Assembly (NCBI GenBank): GCA_023462275.1
Contig: JAEWYD010000326.1
Span: 1-5,781, forward strand
Reading direction: 5' to 3'
Source of the DNA: Actinomycetes bacterium
GTDB lineage: Bacteria; Actinomycetota; Actinomycetes; Actinomycetales; Cellulomonadaceae
Length of the DNA: 5,781 nt
The notes under the pieces are model-generated. The model did no database searches. It saw only the letters and a program-made list of their open reading frames with translations, and had not been told where the DNA came from. The position numbers were made by a program, and so were the translations under genes. Numbering within the stretch: position 1 is the stretch's first letter; each line of letters opens with the position of its first letter. Shown in pieces: positions 1 to 5,781 of the stretch.

Positions 1-616
1 GCGCGGCGCCGTCGGCGAGCTGGGAGGCGGCCTGCTCCAGCGTGACGGCGCCATCGGCGGCGGTGGTGAGCCCGTCGCGGGTCGTGCCGAGCCCGACGAG
101 CAGCGTCTCGACCGCCTTGTCGCCGAGAGTCGCCCGAACGGCGTCGTCCACGGCGACCATCGCGCTGTGGCCCAGGGTGTCGGCCAGGAAGGAGTTCCCG
201 TCGTCGTAGGTGACGTGGATCCGGGCCTGCTGGGGGTGCTCGCCCGCCGCGGATGCGACGGCGGCGGAGAAGTCCGCGGGCAGCGTGACCGCGAAGTAGT
301 AGCGGCCGTTCGCGACGCCGTCCTTCGCGTCCTCGGCGTCGGTGGTCACCCAGTCGAGGCTGCCGTCGTCGACGAGCCGCTGCGTGACCTCCTCGCCGGC
401 GTGGACGGGGGTGCCGTCGGCGAGCGTCGTGGGCCGGTCGGCGTCGACGAGCGCGACGGGCAGGTGCTCCATGCGGCCGGTGGGATCCCAGAAGGCCCAC
501 AGGTACAGGGCGCCGTACAGGAGTGGGATCAGCACGAGGGCGACGATCGCGACGGTCGGCAGGAGACCGCCGCGGAAGCGCCGCAGCTCAGTGCCGGTGG
601 AGGTCAGGGCAGGCAT
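1..616 (-). CDS. YhgE/Pip domain-containing membrane protein, N-terminal part (cut by window edge)
   Basis: I translated this frame by hand; it is open from the ATG at 616 to the left edge and gives 205 residues. After a short basic N-terminus (LRRFRGG, residues 11-17) comes one strong membrane segment at about residues 18-42 (ending YGALYLWAF). An extracytoplasmic domain follows, with the family-typical stretches LPVALVDAD (52-60), RYYFAVTLPADFS (105-117) and VTYDDGNSFLADTLG (135-149). The region after residue 190 begins the coiled, alanine-rich part (LEQAASQLADGA) usual in this family. YhgE/Pip proteins (phage infection protein family) resemble ABC-2 type permeases with further membrane segments at the C-terminus, which would lie beyond the edge; their substrates are mostly unknown. 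The start lies 15 bp after the ATPase gene, with only a weak GGA eight bases upstream, so translational coupling is likely. Family assignment is fairly sure; substrate cannot be inferred. Confidence 0.85.
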   Translation of the reverse strand, partial: MPALTSTGTELRRFRGGLLPTVAIVALVLIPLLYGALYLWAFWDPTGRMEHLPVALVDADRPTTLADGTPVHAGEEVTQRLVDDGSLDWVTTDAEDAKDGVANGRYYFAVTLPADFSAAVASAAGEHPQQARIHVTYDDGNSFLADTLGHSAMVAVDDAVRATLGDKAVETLLVGLGTTRDGLTTAADGAVTLEQAASQLADGAA

Positions 617-631
617 GGGGTGGGTCCGATC

Positions 632-1372
632 TCAGGAGGCGTTGGCGTGGGGGCCGGTCGCGAGGAAGACCTCGTTCGGCGTCGTGGTCCACGTGAACCG
701 GCGCACCTCGTCGAGGGAGGCGACGGCGGCGACGACGGTGGTGCCGGCGGCCGCGACCGCCTCGAGGCGGGACCACACGAACTGGCGGCGCTGGGTGTCG
801 TGGACCTGGTCGACGTCGTCCACGACGAGGAGGTCCGGGCGCTGGGTGAGCGCGAGGGCGATGCGCAGGAGCATGACGTCGACCTCGTCGAGGTCGTGCA
901 CGCGGGCGGCGGCGCGGGGGACCCGTCGCTCGCCGTAGACGGCTGCGGCGTGGTGGTCGAGGGTGGCCTGGTCGACGGGCGGCACCTGGCGGTACCAGGG
1001 GCTCAGCCAGGCGAGCCGCTCGCGCAGGACGGCAGCGACCGTCACCGACTCGTCGAGGTCGTCGATGCCCGCGAACCCGGCGATCGCGGCGCGGCGCTGG
1101 ACCGCCCGACGGCGCCCGGGCAGGGGCTCGCCGAGCACGACCAGCTCGCTGCCGCGGTCCGGCACCATGCGGCCCGCGAGCGTGAGCAGGAGGCTCGACC
1201 GGCCCCCGCCGTGCGGGGCGTGGACGACGGTGAGCGACCCGGCGGGGAGGTCGAGGTCGACCGGTCCGTAGACGACGCCGCGGTGACCGTGCAGGGCGAG
1301 GCCGCGTGCCAGGACGGCGGAGGCGACCCCGGGACGGCGGATGGTCGGGTCGGAGGACTGGAGGGCGGTCAT
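632..1372 (-). CDS. Divergent ABC-type ATP-binding protein paired with YhgE/Pip protein
   Basis: This 246-residue protein has the layout of an ABC nucleotide-binding domain: beta strands around residues 33-50, a P-loop-like stretch APHGGGRSS (52-60) followed by LLLTLAGRM, a helical middle part, then LTQRPDLLVVDDVD (175-188) at the Walker B position, and GTTVVAAVASLDEV (210-223) at the H-switch. The catalytic positions are all non-standard: Arg58 for the Walker A lysine, LDEVD (161-165) where LSGGQ is expected, Asp186 for the catalytic glutamate, Ala218 for the switch histidine, and no clear Q-loop glutamine near 98-103. The gene is first in an operon with the YhgE/Pip gene and presumably serves as its cytoplasmic partner. 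The ATG start is supported by GAGG five bases upstream (1378-1381). The frame is intact and codon use matches its neighbours, so this is a divergent family member and not a decayed gene. Whether it hydrolyses ATP is open. Confidence 0.82.
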   Translation of the reverse strand: MTALQSSDPTIRRPGVASAVLARGLALHGHRGVVYGPVDLDLPAGSLTVVHAPHGGGRSSLLLTLAGRMVPDRGSELVVLGEPLPGRRRAVQRRAAIAGFAGIDDLDESVTVAAVLRERLAWLSPWYRQVPPVDQATLDHHAAAVYGERRVPRAAARVHDLDEVDVMLLRIALALTQRPDLLVVDDVDQVHDTQRRQFVWSRLEAVAAAGTTVVAAVASLDEVRRFTWTTTPNEVFLATGPHANAS

Positions 1373-1415
1373 GGCTACCTCGTCGCGTCGGCTGCTGGTG
1401 CATGCCGGTTCGGTC

Positions 1416-1439
1416 TTTGGACTGACCGGTCAGTTCAAA
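1416..1439. promoter_or_regulatory. 24-bp inverted repeat, probable TetR-type operator
   Basis: The inner 14 bases (1421-1434, ACTGACCGGTCAGT) are a perfect palindrome. It extends outward through TTTGG on the left and TCAAA on the right with one mismatched pair (1420/1435), so 11 of 12 base pairs match. Size and symmetry fit a dimeric repressor of the TetR family, which commonly controls YhgE/Pip operons in actinobacteria. The site overlaps the proposed -10 hexamer and start point of the ATPase-YhgE operon, where a bound repressor would block transcription. No regulator gene is in the window, so the protein partner is inferred. Confidence 0.7.
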
Positions 1440-1467
1440 CATAGGACGACGGCGGGGGGCATGGCAA
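1438..1467 (-). promoter_or_regulatory. Putative sigma-70-type promoter of the ATPase-YhgE operon
   Basis: On the minus strand a -35-like TTGCCA (1467-1462) is followed 18 bp later by a -10-like TATGTT (1443-1438). The predicted start falls near 1431, inside the palindrome at 1416-1439, giving a leader of about 60 nt. It is the best hexamer pair I could find upstream of the operon, and its overlap with an operator-like palindrome adds weight. It is a motif match only. Confidence 0.45.
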
Positions 1468-1516
1468 GGCGGAAGGTCCCGGCGCTGCCACATCGGCCGA
1501 CCGCTACCGCGCCGCC

Positions 1517-1627
1517 CGAGTGCTGCCGGCAACAGGCGAGCGCTGCCGCTCGACCGGCAGCGCTCGGAGTCGACCGGCAGCGCTCGGGTCAGGCGGCAGC
1601 GCTCGGCGTCAACCGGCAGCGCTCGCG
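1517..1627. repeat. Phased intergenic array of six AGCGCT-centred units, about 20 bp apart
   Basis: Four direct units lie head to tail: TCGACCGGCAGCGCTCGGAG (1550-1569), TCGACCGGCAGCGCTCGGG (1570-1588), TCAGGCGGCAGCGCTCGGCG (1589-1608) and TCAACCGGCAGCGCTCGCG (1609-1627). To their left are two units in reverse orientation, a good one at 1537-1552 and a degenerate one at 1517-1533 (AGTGCT in place of AGCGCT). The hexamer starts at 1519, 1539, 1559, 1579, 1598 and 1618, so the steps are 20, 20, 20, 19 and 20 bp, close to two helical turns. The array begins 17 bp after the metH stop codon and lies outside any gene. Units differ slightly, and there are no spacers as in CRISPR. Function unknown. 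Confidence 0.85.
1537..1566 (-). terminator. Strong hairpin after metH, possible terminator without U-tract
   Basis: Bases 1537-1548 (CGAGCGCTGCCG) pair perfectly with 1555-1566, giving a 12-bp GC-rich stem with a 6-nt loop. It forms from the junction of an inverted and a direct unit of the repeat array. It lies about 80 bp beyond the metH stop, before the promoter of the next operon, where a terminator would be expected. No run of U follows on the minus strand, so it departs from the classical intrinsic terminator. Hairpins lacking a U-tract have been proposed as terminators in actinobacteria. The role is inferred from position and stem strength. Confidence 0.45.
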
Positions 1628-1643
1628 TGAGCCGCGGCGGGCC

Positions 1644-5297
<3,654 letters not shown>

Positions 5298-5378
5298 TCG
5301 CACCTCGCCGCAAGAGAGGCCGCCGCGGGGACAACGGCCAAGGACCCCAGGGCGCGGCTGCGCGTCGGGGTTATGTCG

Positions 5379-5384
5379 AGGGTA
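5379..5384 (-). promoter_or_regulatory. Possible -10 element of the metH promoter
   Basis: The minus strand reads TACCCT here, a TANNNT hexamer of the kind common in actinobacterial promoters. It would place the transcript start near 5372 and leave a leader of about 75 nt. No good -35 matches it: the sequence 17-18 bp upstream (around 5402-5408) is TGCACC or GTGCAC. It is offered as the best candidate only. Confidence 0.3.
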
Positions 5385-5419
5385 GGGGATCGCCCGACAC
5401 GGGTGCACGGGTGTATCGG

Positions 5420-5448
5420 CGGCGGCGCCGGCAGCGCTGACGCCGCCG
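5420..5448. repeat. Hairpin with the repeat core CCGGCAGCGCT in its loop
   Basis: CGGCGGCG at 5420-5427 pairs perfectly with CGCCGCCG at 5441-5448. The 13-nt loop starts with CCGGCAGCGCT (5428-5438), identical to the core of units 1, 2 and 4 of the array after metH (1550-1627). It is therefore a single extra copy of the core at the other end of metH. In GC-rich DNA a short GGC/GCC stem can arise by chance, so the structural claim is weak while the sequence match is exact. Confidence 0.4.
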
Positions 5449-5499
5449 GTCCGCACGGCGTGCGCGGCGGGCCGGGCGCGCAAGGGCAGGATGGTCCCC

Positions 5500-5781
5500 G
5501 TGATCGAGGCTTTCCCCGCGGCCGACGTGCGTGCCGCCGAGAAGCCGGTGCTCGCGCTGGAGCGCGCGTTCGCCGGCGGACTGATGGACCGCGCCGCGGC
5601 GGCCCTGGACGTGACCGTGCGCCGCGAGCTGCGCAGCCGTGGCGGCCGGGTCGCCGGCGCGACCGTCGTCGGGCTCGTCGGCCCGGGCAACAACGGCGGC
5701 GACGCCCTGCACGCGCTGGCCCGGCTCGCGGGTCACGGCGTGCGCGCGGTTGCCGTGCTGACCTCGGCGTCGGTGCACGAC
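5500..5781 (+). CDS. nnrE: NAD(P)H-hydrate epimerase (YjeF N-terminal domain), N-terminal part (cut by window edge)
   Basis: The frame is open to the right edge and gives 94 residues. The start MIEAFPAADVRAAE matches the usual N-terminus of YjeF_N proteins, followed by GGLMDRAA (26-33) and the glycine-rich nucleotide-binding loop VGPGNNGGDAL (60-70). The family interconverts the R and S forms of damaged, hydrated NADH and NADPH, so that the partner dehydratase NnrD can restore the cofactor; it acts in the cytoplasm. In many actinobacteria both activities sit in one chain of roughly 500 residues, which cannot be judged here. I chose GTG at 5500 because AGGA lies eight bases upstream and the length fits the family. 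An in-frame ATG at 5491, with an AGG five bases upstream, is nearly as good and would add MVP. It is divergent from metH, and I see no functional link between the two. Confidence 0.9.
   Translation, partial: MIEAFPAADVRAAEKPVLALERAFAGGLMDRAAAALDVTVRRELRSRGGRVAGATVVGLVGPGNNGGDALHALARLAGHGVRAVAVLTSASVHD

Larger units (their letters stand above)
5298..5499. other. Divergent intergenic region between metH and nnrE
   Basis: About 200 bp separate the two divergently transcribed genes, so both promoters should lie here. I see a possible minus-strand -10 for metH (5379-5384), a tandem pair of CACGGGTG (5398-5413) and a hairpin carrying the repeat core (5420-5448). No convincing plus-strand promoter for nnrE stands out. 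I looked for a cobalamin riboswitch in the metH leader and did not find one. An open minus-strand frame running through the region in phase with metH does not resemble the family and is read as chance. Confidence 0.6.

Noticed and set aside
167..1444. Long plus-strand open frame of 425 codons
   Set aside because: It is antisense to the ATPase and YhgE/Pip genes, its protein is a low-complexity Gly/Asp/Val/Arg mix, and long antisense frames are expected in GC-rich DNA.
588..1532. Minus-strand frame of 314 codons over the ATPase gene
   Set aside because: It is an arginine/proline-rich out-of-frame reading of the ATPase gene with no recognisable domain, and it would also read through the repeat array and promoter region.
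1517..1627. CRISPR array
   Set aside because: The units abut without unique spacers, are only 19-20 bp, switch orientation, and no cas gene is present.
5298..5400. Cobalamin or SAM/SAH-type riboswitch in the metH leader
   Set aside because: The leader is too short for a cobalamin riboswitch and I see no B12 box. A CCCC/GGGG pairing is present, but nothing matches a known aptamer. A covariance-model search of this stretch would settle it.
5298..5693. N-terminal extension of MetH by 132 residues to an upstream start
   Set aside because: The extension shows no family similarity, crosses the divergent promoter region and overlaps nnrE on the other strand. The GTG at 5297 has a good ribosome binding site and gives the normal length.

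Overview
The window is GC-rich (well above 70% by eye) and nearly every codon ends in G or C. With the gene content, this points to a high-GC actinobacterium. A Cellulomonas/Promicromonospora-type member of the Micrococcales is my best guess, but it rests on overall sequence style and not on a marker gene.

Layout, left to right. (1) Positions 1-616, minus strand: the N-terminal 205 residues of a YhgE/Pip-family membrane protein, cut by the left edge. (2) Positions 632-1372, minus: an ABC-type ATP-binding protein 15 bp upstream of it in the same operon, with every classical catalytic motif altered. (3) Positions 1373-1643: an intergenic region. It holds a plausible promoter for the pair, overlapped by a 24-bp near-perfect inverted repeat of the kind TetR-type repressors bind. 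It also holds an array of six AGCGCT-centred repeat units spaced almost exactly 20 bp apart, including one strong hairpin just after metH. (4) Positions 1644-5297, minus: a complete cobalamin-dependent methionine synthase (metH, 1217 aa) with all domains and ligand residues intact. (5) Positions 5298-5499: a divergent intergenic region with a possible metH promoter, a short hairpin and a copy of the repeat core. (6) From about 5500 to the right edge, plus strand: the N-terminus of an NAD(P)H-hydrate epimerase (nnrE, YjeF N-terminal domain).

The genes form three separate units: a probable drug- or stress-inducible YhgE/Pip export system, a one-gene methionine synthesis and folate-recycling unit, and a divergent metabolite-repair gene. 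I see no sign that they share a pathway, and no CRISPR array, phage, insertion sequence, tRNA or rRNA. The coding content is ordinary. The parts worth a second look are the 20-bp phased repeat array after metH, the operator-like palindrome, and the degenerate ABC ATPase.
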